From Chloroflexi bacterium B3_Chlor (GTDB lineage: Bacteria; Chloroflexota; Anaerolineae; UBA7937; B3-Chlor), in the NCBI GenBank assembly GCA_005223035.1, contig NJBK01000001.1, forward strand, positions 62,001-126,000: 64,000 nt of DNA, given 5' to 3'. The notes under the pieces were generated by a model. The model worked only from the letters and a program-made list of their open reading frames with translations, had not been told where the DNA came from and did no database searches. This document shows positions 47,244-57,092 of the stretch, one piece after another (positions within the stretch are counted from its first letter, which is position 1; every line of letters starts with the position of its first letter). The translations under genes were made by a program, and so were the position numbers.

Positions 47244-47675
47244 TCAGGTCTTATCACGGACTATCGTGAAGCTACTCGTCACCTCGGCCATTCCTGAGAC
47301 TGTGGCACCAACGGAGCAGTACTTCTCCTCCGAGAGCTTGATTGCTCGCTCGATGGCCGGCTCCGATAGCTCGGTGCCGCGCAGGGCATATTCCAGGCGG
47401 ATCTTTCGGAAAGCCCAGGGCGGATCAGGATCCTGTTCGCCGGTCACATTGATCTCCAGACCCGTGAGGGTCTGCCGGCGCTTCTTCAGAATAGAAACCA
47501 CATCCAATCCAGTGCATCCTCCCAGCGCGATCAGCAGCAATTCTGAAGGCTTCAGGCCGGTCGCGTTCTCTTCATCTTGGCTGGACATGATCAGGCTATG
47601 CTTGGTGCTATCGGTGCCCACAAACTCTCCTTCTCCTATCCACTTGACCCTCGCTTGAGCCACCATATCCTCCAT
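47244..47675 (-). CDS. OsmC-family protein
   Basis: GLKPSELLLIALGGCTGLDVVSILKKRRQTLTGLEINVTGE. Confidence 0.88.
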   Translation of the reverse strand: MEDMVAQARVKWIGEGEFVGTDSTKHSLIMSSQDEENATGLKPSELLLIALGGCTGLDVVSILKKRRQTLTGLEINVTGEQDPDPPWAFRKIRLEYALRGTELSEPAIERAIKLSEEKYCSVGATVSGMAEVTSSFTIVRDKT

Positions 47676-47735
47676 ACTTCTTCGAGCAGTCCTCCTGCTC
47701 TGCAGAGGACACGTCAGAATAGGAACAGAGTACTA

Positions 47736-47764
47736 TTGACTGGCAGTCCTGTGCTGGTTAAAAT
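47736..47764 (+). promoter_or_regulatory. orphan promoter TTGACT-N17-TAAAAT
   Basis: -35 47736-47741, -10 47759-47764, no plus-strand CDS follows. Confidence 0.55.
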
Positions 47765-47802
47765 TGGGATAGGTGAGGTTTCTCCTCTTGTTCCTCCCTG
47801 GT

Positions 47803-47836
47803 GAGAGACGAGGTGCCGGAACCTCGCCTCTCTTTT
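47803..47836 (+). terminator. intrinsic terminator-like hairpin
   Basis: GAGAGACGAGGT-gccgga-ACCTCGCCTCTC (one mismatch) followed by TTTT. Confidence 0.6.
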
Positions 47837-48173
47837 CGCTAGTTGGGAACTGTCATCTCTCGATGCGTGAGCCTCTCGGATAGTGGCTGGCGGAGGTTGG
47901 CGAACCCCGGCACCCTGGCGATGGTCGCGCAGCCTCGGTTCGTAGCAGCGTTGCTCGCCCCAGCAATTCTCTTCCTATCCTACGTGGCACCGTGCACCAT
48001 CATTGCGTAGCTGCTCTAGCTGGTCAGATGAGCGATCTATCCGGAAGCCTGGTTGTGTAGAGAGGAGCACACGGTCATTGGTGGCTCATCCAGCACGCCG
48101 CATGAACTGCTGGCGCTTCCGGGCCCCGGTGCTGTCCGAGGCATAAATCCCTCTCCTCGGCCGTCAAGGCTTG

Positions 48174-48431
48174 CTATCCCACCTTGTAGACTCTGTCATT
48201 CGGACGCGCCTTCTGATCGAGTTTGACCGCTACCTCCTGACCAGCTTCAGCCTTGTCGATGGGTTGGTGCTCGACCTGCATCGATTCTACTCTTTGCTGA
48301 AAATCCCGAGTGCCTCCCTTGATGCGAACCTCATCTTCCAGTTGGAGTGGCCCGGTCAATTGGATGACAGCCACCCCTATCTGGGAAAAGTAGTTAGTTA
48401 CTCTTCCGATCTCCTTCTCCGCCACTGTCAA
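48174..48431 (-). CDS. stand-alone elongation factor (EF-Tu domain 2-like) beta-barrel protein
   Basis: 85 aa: IGRVTNYFSQIGVAVIQLTGPLQLEDEVRIKGGTRDFQQRVESMQVEHQPIDKAEAGQEVAVKL. Confidence 0.75.
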   Translation of the reverse strand: MTVAEKEIGRVTNYFSQIGVAVIQLTGPLQLEDEVRIKGGTRDFQQRVESMQVEHQPIDKAEAGQEVAVKLDQKARPNDRVYKVG

Positions 48432-48622
48432 ATTCCTCCCTTCAACTTGTTTGCAGATGCTCAGCCTCGTAGGGAATCCAAAGAGCGTTTGCGGGGGATT
48501 GCTTGACGCGTGCTGGGAACTTCATCGATCGCAACGTCTCCGATTCCTCAGGTGGACGCTCCTTCGGCTCGGCAGGCCTTTCCCCCCTGTGTCTCTGTTG
48601 ACCAGAATCGTGCGAAATGCGG

Positions 48623-48823
48623 TCACGGAGTTCCCAGGTCCTCGACCGCCACGTCAACGTACTTGTCCCCTTCTTCGATGAGCATGATAGGAATACCGTC
48701 ACGAATCGGATACTTGCGGCGACACTCATCGTTGGTGCAGACCAGCCAGGTGTCTTTGACCAGTTCCACTTTGACTTTGCAAGCTGGGCAAGCCAGAATG
48801 GCCAGCAAGTCATCACTGATCAT
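48623..48823 (-). CDS. Trm112-family zinc-binding protein
   Basis: DDLLAILACPACKVKVEL...CTNDECRRKYPIRDGIPIML. Confidence 0.85.
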   Translation of the reverse strand: MISDDLLAILACPACKVKVELVKDTWLVCTNDECRRKYPIRDGIPIMLIEEGDKYVDVAVEDLGTP

Positions 48824-48914
48824 CTGTGTTTCTCCCCTCTTCCTCGTCTTCATAGCTCTCCATCTCTTGTAGTATATCATAGGTCGAAGGCGATCTCAAA
48901 CCTGCGGCCGCGGT

Positions 48915-48943
48915 TTGCTTGTGGCGCCGCTTTGTGATATGAT
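48915..48943 (+). promoter_or_regulatory. promoter TTGCTT-N17-TATGAT upstream of rpsB
   Basis: -35 48915-48920, -10 48938-48943. Confidence 0.6.
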
Positions 48944-48999
48944 ATGTTGAATGTGAGCAGAAAACACGCCTTCTGACCGAGTGGGGGGTGCCTGGTTTA

Positions 49000-49049
49000 T
49001 CAACCGGTAGGTTGAAGAGGTTCCTGCCCGGGGCGAAGGGGGCGGAAGT
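49000..49049 (+). promoter_or_regulatory. structured rpsB 5' leader, two hairpins
   Basis: TCAACC-GGTA-GGTTGA at 49000-49015, then TTCCtGCCC...GGGCGGAA at about 49021-49049, upstream of the rpsB ATG at 49075. Confidence 0.45.
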
Positions 49050-49074
49050 TCAAAACGAAAGAGGCGATGGAAAC

Positions 49075-49968
49075 ATGGCAAGAGTAGAAATGAAGGAGTT
49101 GCTGGAAGCAGGTGTGCATTTCGGCCATCGTGTGAAGCGATGGCATCCCAAAATGCATTCCTATATCTTCACCGAGCGCAACGGTATCCACATTATTGAT
49201 ATCCAGCAAACGGTGAAGAGGCTGGAGGCCGCGGGGGAGTTGATCAGGGAGGGCGTCAGTAATGGTGGCACGCTGCTTTTCGTCGGGACGAAGAAACAGG
49301 CGCAGGAAAACGTTGCCGAGGCTGCCGAGAGGTGTGGCATGCCTTACGTCAACCAACGGTGGTTGGGCGGCACGCTCACCAATTTCCGCACGATTCGTCA
49401 GCGCATTGACTACTTGATTGACCTGGAACAGAGGTTCGCGAGCGGAGAGTTTGAGAAGTTAACGAAAAAGGAAGTCCTCGGCCTTGAGCGGAAGATGGCG
49501 AAGCTCAATCGAAGGTTGGGCGGCATCAAGAACATGGATCGCTTGCCCAGCATGGTGTTCATTACTGATGTTCGACGGGAGCACATCGCGGTCAAGGAAG
49601 CCAACAAGCTGGGCATCCCGATCATAGGCATGGTCGACACAAACTGTGATCCTACACCCGTCGATCATGTGATCCCTGCCAATGATGATGCCATAAGGTC
49701 CATCAAGTTGATTGCGAACAAGCTGGCTGATGCGGTCATAGACGGACAGCAGATACGGGCTGTTCTCTTGGCCGAGGAAGACGAGGAGATGCTGGAGCCA
49801 ACTGAGGAATGGACCGAATACGAGGCGGGAGAGGAAGTGCCGCTGGAGATGGAGGAAGCCATCGTGGAGGCTGATACCCACCTGGTTGAAGACTTGCAGC
49901 CTGACGACGGTAGCACTGATTCGAGCGTGGAACCCGAAATCACCGAGGAGACGGGTGAAGGAGAATAG
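49075..49968 (+). CDS. rpsB: 30S ribosomal protein S2 with acidic C-terminal extension
   Basis: [67 protein letters not shown]. Confidence 0.97.
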   Translation: MARVEMKELLEAGVHFGHRVKRWHPKMHSYIFTERNGIHIIDIQQTVKRLEAAGELIREGVSNGGTLLFVGTKKQAQENVAEAAERCGMPYVNQRWLGGTLTNFRTIRQRIDYLIDLEQRFASGEFEKLTKKEVLGLERKMAKLNRRLGGIKNMDRLPSMVFITDVRREHIAVKEANKLGIPIIGMVDTNCDPTPVDHVIPANDDAIRSIKLIANKLADAVIDGQQIRAVLLAEEDEEMLEPTEEWTEYEAGEEVPLEMEEAIVEADTHLVEDLQPDDGSTDSSVEPEITEETGEGE

Positions 49969-50562
49969 ATGGCTGTTAGTACTGAGATGGTAAGAGATCT
50001 CCGGCAGCGAACCGGTGCCGGGGTGTTGGATTGCAAGAGAGCTCTCGAACAAGTGAATGGGGATCTGGAAAAGGCCATCGAGCTTCTGAGGAAGAAGGGA
50101 CTGGCTATTGCCGAGAAGAAAGCTGACCGGGAGGCCAACGAAGGATTGGTGGAGGCGTATATCCACGCCGGCGGGAAGCTTGGAGTCCTGCTAGAGCTGA
50201 ACTGTGAGACTGATTTCGTGGCGCGCACCGACGATTTTCGGGAATTGGCTCACGATTTGGCCATGCAGGTGGCTGCAGCGAACCCGCAGCACCTGACGCC
50301 AGAGGATATTCCCACGGAGGCATTGGAAAGGGAACGGCAGTGGCAGCGGGAGCAAGTTGGAGAAGGCAAGTCTGAAGAGGTCATTGAGAGGATCTTGGAA
50401 GGCAAGCTACGGAAACACTATCAAGAGGTTTGCCTTCTTGAGCAGCCCTTCATCAGGGACGAAAGTCTGACGGTGCGTGACTTGATTACGACCAAGATAG
50501 CAATACTAGGCGAGAACATCAAAGTGCGACGGTTCGCGCGATTCGAACTCGGAGGAGACTAG
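49969..50562 (+). CDS. tsf: elongation factor Ts
   Basis: LRQRTGAGVLDCKRALEQVNGDLEKAIELLRKKG, LLELNCETDFVARTDDFRELAHDLAMQVAA. Confidence 0.97.
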   Translation: MAVSTEMVRDLRQRTGAGVLDCKRALEQVNGDLEKAIELLRKKGLAIAEKKADREANEGLVEAYIHAGGKLGVLLELNCETDFVARTDDFRELAHDLAMQVAAANPQHLTPEDIPTEALERERQWQREQVGEGKSEEVIERILEGKLRKHYQEVCLLEQPFIRDESLTVRDLITTKIAILGENIKVRRFARFELGGD

Positions 50563-50665
50563 GGCACACGGGTGCTGCAAAGGCCTGTTGGCCATGGCGT
50601 GGGTGCAGCGCTCGTCCTGGTGTGGGTAGACTGTTCGCACGCACGAGAAGTAGTTTTGGATTAGC

Positions 50666-51391
50666 GTGGGTACTGCTGAACTGAAGTACAAGAGGATACT
50701 GCTGAAGCTGGGCGGCGAAGCGCTCGCCGGAGTAGATGGCTCCGGCATCGACGCGCAGAGGCTGAGGGACGTAGCCTCTGTTATCAAGGAGGTCAAGGAC
50801 AGCGGTGTCGAGATGGCCATCGTCATCGGTGCCGGGAATATCTGGCGGGGCCAGGATGGCATAGCCCAGGGTATGGATCGGTCCACTGCCGATCACATGG
50901 GCATGTTGGCCACGGTAATCAACGCCTTGGCGCTGCAAGATGCTCTGGAAGGGGTCGGCGTAACGACCCGGGTGCAGACGGCCATCGAGATGCGAGCTGT
51001 CGCTGAGCCGTACATCAGGCTCCGGGCCATCCGACACTTGGAGAAAGGGCGGGTGGTGATAATGGGAGCGGGCACAGGCAACCCGTATTTCACAACTGAC
51101 ACCGCTGCCGCCCTGAGAGCCATGGAGGTTGACGCTGAGGTTCTGATCAAGGCCACCAAAGTGGATGCCGTCTATGATGCTGACCCAGAGGTGGAAACCC
51201 AGGCCAAGAAGCTCGAGCGATTGACTTATCTTGAGGCGCTCGAGCTGCGGGTAGGAGTGATGGACAGCACTGCCATCTCACTGTGTATGGACAACAACAT
51301 GCCCATTATGGTCATCAATCTGTGGGTGCCCGACAGTCTCGCTAGAGTCGTCCGCGGCGAGCATCTGGGCACCCTGGTGTGCGCCGGGTGA
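50666..51391 (+). CDS. pyrH: UMP kinase
   Basis: [47 protein letters not shown]. Confidence 0.97.
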   Translation: MGTAELKYKRILLKLGGEALAGVDGSGIDAQRLRDVASVIKEVKDSGVEMAIVIGAGNIWRGQDGIAQGMDRSTADHMGMLATVINALALQDALEGVGVTTRVQTAIEMRAVAEPYIRLRAIRHLEKGRVVIMGAGTGNPYFTTDTAAALRAMEVDAEVLIKATKVDAVYDADPEVETQAKKLERLTYLEALELRVGVMDSTAISLCMDNNMPIMVINLWVPDSLARVVRGEHLGTLVCAG

Positions 51392-51421
51392 TCACAGCCG
51401 AGGTGGTGATGGAGGGTCATC

Positions 51422-51979
51422 ATGATTGAGGATGTGATGAAAGAAACCGAAGGGCGGATGAAGAAAAGCGTCGAGGCCCTGCAAAACGACCTGATCAATA
51501 TCAGGACTGGAAGGGCCTCGCCGGCGCTGGTTGAACGCCTCCAGGTTGACTACTACGGAACGCTCGTTCCTCTCAACCAGTTGTCAACGATTTCGGTTCC
51601 CGAGCCGCGACTGATGGTCATCCGTCCTTACGATCCCTCTTCCTTGCCTGACATTGAGAAGGCTATCCTGAAGTCCGAACTGGGCTTGACGCCTGGTAAT
51701 GACGGCAAGGTCATCCGTCTGTCGGTCCCGCGTTTGACTGAGGAACGTCGCCGCGAGTTGGTCAAAATGGTGCAGAAGAGGGTTGAAGAAGGCAGGATCG
51801 CAGTCCGTAACTGCAGGCGGGATAGCTTGCAGGACATGCGGGAGTTAGAGAAAGAGAAACTCATCTCGGAGGATGACCACTACCGCGGCAAGGATAGGAT
51901 GCAGGAGTTGACAGACAACTATACAGAGAAGATGGATGAGATTGGGGCGGCCAAGGAAGAGCAGATAATGGAAGTGTAG
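51422..51979 (+). CDS. frr: ribosome recycling factor
   Basis: [64 protein letters not shown]. Confidence 0.97.
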   Translation: MIEDVMKETEGRMKKSVEALQNDLINIRTGRASPALVERLQVDYYGTLVPLNQLSTISVPEPRLMVIRPYDPSSLPDIEKAILKSELGLTPGNDGKVIRLSVPRLTEERRRELVKMVQKRVEEGRIAVRNCRRDSLQDMRELEKEKLISEDDHYRGKDRMQELTDNYTEKMDEIGAAKEEQIMEV

Positions 51980-51988
51980 AGGCGGGAT

Positions 51989-52702
51989 ATGGATGCCACT
52001 GAGCCGCTATCGTCCATACCGTATCACATCGGCATCATAATGGACGGGAATGGCCGCTGGGCTCGAGAGCACGGTCTGCCGCGTCTGGAAGGTCATCGTG
52101 TAGGCACCGAGAACATTCGGCGAGTCTTGGAAGCCTGCGGCGAGTACGGAGTTAAGATAGTCACCATCTATGCGTTTTCGACCGAGAACTGGCAGCGCCC
52201 TTTAGAAGAGGTGCGGGGGTTGATGGGGATCCTGGAGAGGGTTCTGGACAGTGAGGTCAAGAACTTGCACCGTGAGGGCGTGAAGCTGCGCCACGTAGGC
52301 GAACTAGAAGGTCTGTCGGACAAGCTGCAACAGGCTGTGTTGGACGCCACGGAGTTGACTAAGGATAATGACCGCTTGATCTTGAATGTGGCTTTCAATT
52401 ATGGTGGACGCTCGGAGATAGTGCGCGGTGTTCGGAAGCTGATGGAAGAGAACGTCGACCCTGCCAATGTGGATGAGGAATCACTCAGTGATTATCTCTA
52501 CACGGCGGGACTGCCTGATCCCGACTTGATTATCCGCACTGGCGGGGAGATGAGGCTTAGCAACTTCCTCATTTGGCAGTCTGCCTATTCGGAATACTAT
52601 TCCACCCCCACATATTGGCCCGATTTCGACAAGGAGGAGCTTTACAAGGCATTACGGGCTTATGCTCAACGGGACAGACGCTTCGGCAGGCTGAAGGTGT
52701 AG
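51989..52702 (+). CDS. uppS: isoprenyl diphosphate synthase UppS
   Basis: [76 protein letters not shown]. Confidence 0.97.
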   Translation: MDATEPLSSIPYHIGIIMDGNGRWAREHGLPRLEGHRVGTENIRRVLEACGEYGVKIVTIYAFSTENWQRPLEEVRGLMGILERVLDSEVKNLHREGVKLRHVGELEGLSDKLQQAVLDATELTKDNDRLILNVAFNYGGRSEIVRGVRKLMEENVDPANVDEESLSDYLYTAGLPDPDLIIRTGGEMRLSNFLIWQSAYSEYYSTPTYWPDFDKEELYKALRAYAQRDRRFGRLKV

Positions 52703-52703
52703 G

Positions 52704-53504
52704 TTGTCCGTTCTCCGCCGTCGCATCATAAGCGGTGCGGTTTATGGGTTGGTGACCCTAGCGGTGGTGTACCTTGGTGGGGCGCCATTCCTCGCCGCTG
52801 TGCTTGCGATGGCCCTCTTGGCTGGGCGCGAGTACCAACGGATGCTCGTTGTCGGCGGCTATCGGCCTCTCTATGCACTTCAGTTCGGTTTGACAGCGTT
52901 CTTGCTGGTCGGAGTGGTCTATCTACCGCTGGAAGCGGTCGTCGGTGGGCTGGCCTTGATCCTTGTCTTGTCACTAGCTTGGCAGCTGACCCGGACGACT
53001 GAGGCTGAACAGCCCTATGTTGACTGGGCTCTGAGCCTGGCCGGGGCGCTGTACGTGGGCTGGTTGTCCAGTCATTTCTTGATGCTCCGGGATTTGCCCG
53101 GGGGATTGGGTTGGACACTTCTGGCGCTGTCTGCAACGTGGATGTGCGACAGCTTTGCATATATCTTTGGCAAGGCGTGGGGGAAGCGTCCTTTCTTCCC
53201 GCGCGTAAGTCCGAACAAGACTTGGGAAGGGACCGTCGCTGGATGGCTGGCAGGGGTAGGCACGTCGCTTGTGCTTGGGCGGGTGCTGAGCCTGTCTGTC
53301 CTTGAGTCTTTGGCACTGGGCCTGGCCATCAGCTTGGCCGCCACTTTTGGTGATTTGGCCGAATCTATGATCAAACGCCAGATGGGGGTAAAAGACTCGG
53401 GGAGTCTGCTCCCTGGCCATGGAGGGATACTGGACCGTGTCGACAGTTTGCTTTTTGTGGGCGTTGTCGTCCATTATTTCGTGGTTTGGGTGTTGGGGAT
53501 CTAG
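52704..53504 (+). CDS. cdsA: phosphatidate cytidylyltransferase
   Basis: DSFAYIFGKAWGKRPFFPRVSPNKTWEGTVAG, FGDLAESMIKRQMGVKDSGSLLPGHGGILDRVDSLLF. Confidence 0.95.
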   Translation: MSVLRRRIISGAVYGLVTLAVVYLGGAPFLAAVLAMALLAGREYQRMLVVGGYRPLYALQFGLTAFLLVGVVYLPLEAVVGGLALILVLSLAWQLTRTTEAEQPYVDWALSLAGALYVGWLSSHFLMLRDLPGGLGWTLLALSATWMCDSFAYIFGKAWGKRPFFPRVSPNKTWEGTVAGWLAGVGTSLVLGRVLSLSVLESLALGLAISLAATFGDLAESMIKRQMGVKDSGSLLPGHGGILDRVDSLLFVGVVVHYFVVWVLGI

Positions 53505-53592
53505 CCAAGGGGTCTTGTTTAGATGCATCGGATGCGGATACAGGGGACCATCGTTTGTGGGGAAGGTCTAGGGCAGGAGGTGTGAAGATCAA

Positions 53593-55509
53593 ATGGGCGG
53601 TGTGACCCTTACGGGGGTCCTCTCCCTGGGCAATATGATACTCTCGGCCACTAACGTCATAATTGCCTTCTCGTTGCTGGTGTACATTCTGAGTCACAAC
53701 ATCCGCAACTCAGTGGCGCGAGCTTTCTGCGCACTGCTTTCCTTTGTGACCATCGTTCACGCCGCTGATGTCATTCTCATCAACGTGCAAGCGTCTGCCA
53801 CCAGATTCCTGTGGCTCAAGTTCCAATGGTTGGGCATCGCGTTCATACCAGCTGCCTATCTTCATTTCTCCGATGCCTTGCTAAGGACAACGAACTCGTT
53901 CTCCCGGCTGCGCAGGGGTCTTGTGGCGACGACTTATGTTTTCGGAGCAGTTCTTGTTCTCCTCACTGTCTTCAGCACCTTGCTGGTCACCGACGGTGTT
54001 GACACCTCCTGGGCGGTCTACTTGCAGGCGGGCCCTCTGTTCTGGATTTTCTCGTTCTATTTCTTCGTGGTGACGGGCCAGGGCCTGATAAACATTGAGC
54101 GTGCTCGGCGGAGGACCGTCACTTCAACTTCAAGGCGTCGGATGACTTATCTAGCGGTGTCTTTTGCCGCGCCGGCGCTGGGCGTTTTCCCCTACATGCT
54201 TCTTGCCAGTCTGCCAAACCATTTCTCGCCGAACCTGCTGCTCTCCATTGTCTTGGTAGGCAATCTGGGGATCGCCTTGATGACAGTCGTCCTGGCTTAT
54301 TGCGTGGCCTTCTATGGGGCTCTAATGCCCGACAGAGTGGTGAAGCGCAGTCTGATCAACTACTTGTTGCGCGGCCCGTTCGTGGGCATCTGCCTGTTAG
54401 CACTGATGCTCGTGGTTCCGAGGGTGGAGAGTATTCTAGGATTGCCGCGCGATACAGTCCTTGTCTTCGCCGTGGTGGTGGGCATAGTCCTTCTCCAGGT
54501 GCTCATCAGCGCCTTCTCCCCATTCATTGATCTCTTGATATACCGACGGGACAGCGCCGAGATCACATGGATTCGTGAACTAGATACGCGGCTGCTTACC
54601 ACTACCGACCTGGCTCAACTCTTGGAGAACATCTTGGCCGCTTTCTGCGATTTGCTGCGGGTCACGACGGGCTTCGTCGTGACCAAAAGGGATGGCAGAC
54701 TGCAGGCCCAAGCAGTCTGCGGGCCACGGGCAGAAGTCAACCGCTTCGTGCAGTCTTGGGAGCTAGAGGACCTAGCTCAAGTTCTTGTGAATGACAGCGA
54801 TGGGCAGCAAGATGCCGTAGTGGAGCGGATGTTCACAAGCCAGGGCGACTACTCGCTGTTACCCTTGCGTTCCCGGTCGAGTGAGGAGACACTGGGTATC
54901 TTGGGAGTCAAGGGACATCTGGACCGGTTGAACTTGACGGACAGAGAGAACCACATAGCTCTAACGCTGGTAGGCCAGGCAGAAGTAGCATTGGAAGACT
55001 GGCAGCTACAGCGGGGGATCTTTGCGATCCTATGGGAACTGACTCCGGAGATAGAGTCCATCCAGCGTTGGCAGAGTCGGCCGCGCTATGTGGGATCACC
55101 CATGTTGGAGCCTATCGGCAACAACCTTGTCCATGAACCAGATTTTCCCAAGGTGGTGAAGGAGGCGCTTAGTCACTGTTGGGGTGGACCGGGACTTGTG
55201 GAGAGCCCGCTGGTGAGGATGAAGATAGTCCGGAAATACGCGCGAGAGAGCGGGCAGGTGCCTACCAAAGCGCTGCGTTCCGTACTGTATAAGGCGGTTG
55301 AGGCTTTGAAACCGCCAGAAGGGCAGCGGAATCTCACTACCAAAGAATGGATACTCTACAACATCCTGGAGATGAAGTTCATTAGAGGCTTGCGAATCAC
55401 GCAGATAGCGATCCGCCTGTCCATGAGTGAATCGGACTTGTACAGGAAGCAAAGGGCGGCCATAGACGCCGTGGCAAAGGTATTGGCCAGCATGGAGGAG
55501 GATAGCTAG
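53593..55509 (+). CDS. 7TM sensor region, GAF-like region, C-terminal HTH; putative membrane-anchored transcription regulator
   Basis: N-terminal 7TM like histidine-kinase 7TM input domains; GAF-like centre (RLQAQAVCGPRAEV...LLPLRSRSSEETLGILGVKG); C-term LTTKEWILYNILEMKFIRGLRITQIAIRLSMSESDLYRKQRAAI; no kinase HATPase motif seen. Confidence 0.7.
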   Translation: MGGVTLTGVLSLGNMILSATNVIIAFSLLVYILSHNIRNSVARAFCALLSFVTIVHAADVILINVQASATRFLWLKFQWLGIAFIPAAYLHFSDALLRTTNSFSRLRRGLVATTYVFGAVLVLLTVFSTLLVTDGVDTSWAVYLQAGPLFWIFSFYFFVVTGQGLINIERARRRTVTSTSRRRMTYLAVSFAAPALGVFPYMLLASLPNHFSPNLLLSIVLVGNLGIALMTVVLAYCVAFYGALMPDRVVKRSLINYLLRGPFVGICLLALMLVVPRVESILGLPRDTVLVFAVVVGIVLLQVLISAFSPFIDLLIYRRDSAEITWIRELDTRLLTTTDLAQLLENILAAFCDLLRVTTGFVVTKRDGRLQAQAVCGPRAEVNRFVQSWELEDLAQVLVNDSDGQQDAVVERMFTSQGDYSLLPLRSRSSEETLGILGVKGHLDRLNLTDRENHIALTLVGQAEVALEDWQLQRGIFAILWELTPEIESIQRWQSRPRYVGSPMLEPIGNNLVHEPDFPKVVKEALSHCWGGPGLVESPLVRMKIVRKYARESGQVPTKALRSVLYKAVEALKPPEGQRNLTTKEWILYNILEMKFIRGLRITQIAIRLSMSESDLYRKQRAAIDAVAKVLASMEEDS

Positions 55510-55510
55510 G

Positions 55511-56056
55511 GTGCCTCGCATCACTCTGCGCAAGGGAGACATTACTGAGTCAGGAACGGACGCGATAGTCAATGCGGCCAACAGTGCCCTATGGATGGGG
55601 GCAGGCGTCGCAGGCGCCATCAAGCGAGCGGGAGGACAGGAGATTGAAGACGAGGCCCTCCGGCAAGGCCCCATACGTGCTGGTGAGGCCGTGGTCACCG
55701 GAGCGGGCAGGGTGAAGGCTAGGTACGTGATCCATGCCGCGGTCATGGGTACGGACCTGGTGACGGATGCGGACAAGATCAGGAGGGCCACAAGGAGCAG
55801 CCTGCTTTGCGCCGAGGAGTTGGGTCTCAAGAGTATAGCATTCCCTGCTCTTGGGACTGGAGTTGGAGGTTTTTCCTATTCGAGGGCGGCTGAGATCATG
55901 ATAGAGACTGTTCAGGAGCACCTGGCTGGGGGTACCGCTTTGGAAGAGGTGCTCTTTGTGCTCTGGGGCGATGAAGCATACAAAGCCTTCGAGGAACAGC
56001 TGGGCGTGGGCGATGGATCCGCGCAGGAACTGTCTGAGGTGCGGATAGCTCACTAG
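55511..56056 (+). CDS. macrodomain protein (ADP-ribose binding/deacylase)
   Basis: LRKGDITESGTDAIVNAANSALWMGAGVAGAIKRAGG, IAFPALGTGVGGFSYSRAAEIM. Confidence 0.93.
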   Translation: MPRITLRKGDITESGTDAIVNAANSALWMGAGVAGAIKRAGGQEIEDEALRQGPIRAGEAVVTGAGRVKARYVIHAAVMGTDLVTDADKIRRATRSSLLCAEELGLKSIAFPALGTGVGGFSYSRAAEIMIETVQEHLAGGTALEEVLFVLWGDEAYKAFEEQLGVGDGSAQELSEVRIAH

Positions 56057-56125
56057 CGCCAGCCAGGTCGCAATGGGCCCTAGGTCTTCAAAGACACATC
56101 GGTTGACATAAAGTTTCTTCCCGGC

Positions 56126-56154
56126 TGGACGAAGCTTCTGGACTATGGTATGAT
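56126..56154 (+). promoter_or_regulatory. promoter TGGACG-N17-TATGAT
   Basis: -35 56126-56131, -10 56149-56154, upstream of the LysM gene. Confidence 0.5.
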
Positions 56155-56196
56155 GGCTGGGGTTTGGAAGTGAAAGCCCACTAAGGAGGCCGCTCG

Positions 56197-56934
56197 ATGA
56201 GAAAGAACCTGTTCATGACCGGTGTCTTGTTGCTCTTGCTGGCGCTGGCCATGGTGTTGGGGGGATGTGAGAGAGCCAAGCCTGCACCTAGTCCCACTGC
56301 CGAGATCAGCCCGGAGGGTCCAGGTGGCACAGTGACCGTGGCAGCCGAGGAAACACCAGCGACCTCTCCTGAGGTGTCAGCATCGGTTACTCCTCCACCA
56401 TCTGCGGACGAGACACCTTCACCTCCTCCCTCCCAGCCTCCCGCGCCTCCTCCCGCCGAAGGGGTAGAGCATGTTGTGGCGTGGGGAGAGACAATCTCTC
56501 TGATAGCCAGTCGTTACGGGGTCACCGCCGAAGACATAGTGGCGGCCAACAACCTCGCAAACCCTAACCTTATCAGAGCAGGGGACGTATTGATTATCCC
56601 CGGAGTTAGCGCTCCGTCTCCCCAGCCTGGAGTGCACATCGTCCGCCGGGGGGAGAACTTGCGCTCGATTGCCAACATGTACGGCATTACAGTCGATGCC
56701 CTAGCCAGAGCCAATGGGATTGCCAATCCTAACTACATCTGGGTGGGACAGAGCCTGACCATTCCCGGGGGTTCGGCGACACAGGCTGGCGGACAGACGT
56801 ACGTCGTGCAGCGGGGTGATACTCTGTCTTCCATCGCGGTAGGGTTTGGCACCACAGCTTGGGCAATCGCTTACGCCAACAACTTGCCCAATGTGAATTT
56901 CATTTACGTCGGACAGACCCTACGCATACCTTAG
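56197..56934 (+). CDS. lipoprotein with Pro-rich linker and three LysM domains
   Basis: Lipobox LGGC; three LysM repeats (HVVAWGETISLIASRYGV, HIVRRGENLRSIANMYGI, YVVQRGDTLSSIAVGFGT). Confidence 0.93.
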   Translation: MRKNLFMTGVLLLLLALAMVLGGCERAKPAPSPTAEISPEGPGGTVTVAAEETPATSPEVSASVTPPPSADETPSPPPSQPPAPPPAEGVEHVVAWGETISLIASRYGVTAEDIVAANNLANPNLIRAGDVLIIPGVSAPSPQPGVHIVRRGENLRSIANMYGITVDALARANGIANPNYIWVGQSLTIPGGSATQAGGQTYVVQRGDTLSSIAVGFGTTAWAIAYANNLPNVNFIYVGQTLRIP

Positions 56935-57092
56935 GAGGTTGGGGGGAGATCTGTGCGGTTCGCTTGCGAGGCGGTGAAGTGCCCGCCAGGGAAGGGTCAA
57001 GCCTGGAAGGAAGTTGCGAGTCTGTGGAACGTTGCGCGCACGTGATTGGGCTGGCATCTTCAATGGCATGATTTGGAGAGGGCCGTTGGTTT

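Noticed and set aside
47840-48173. RNase P RNA, tmRNA or tRNA gene in the gap
   Set aside because: Checked by eye for characteristic conserved segments (e.g. GAGGAAAGTCC, GGTTCRANTCC) and found none.
56460-56934. Tandem repeat locus
   Set aside because: The repetition is protein-level LysM domains in a normal lipoprotein, not a DNA repeat array.
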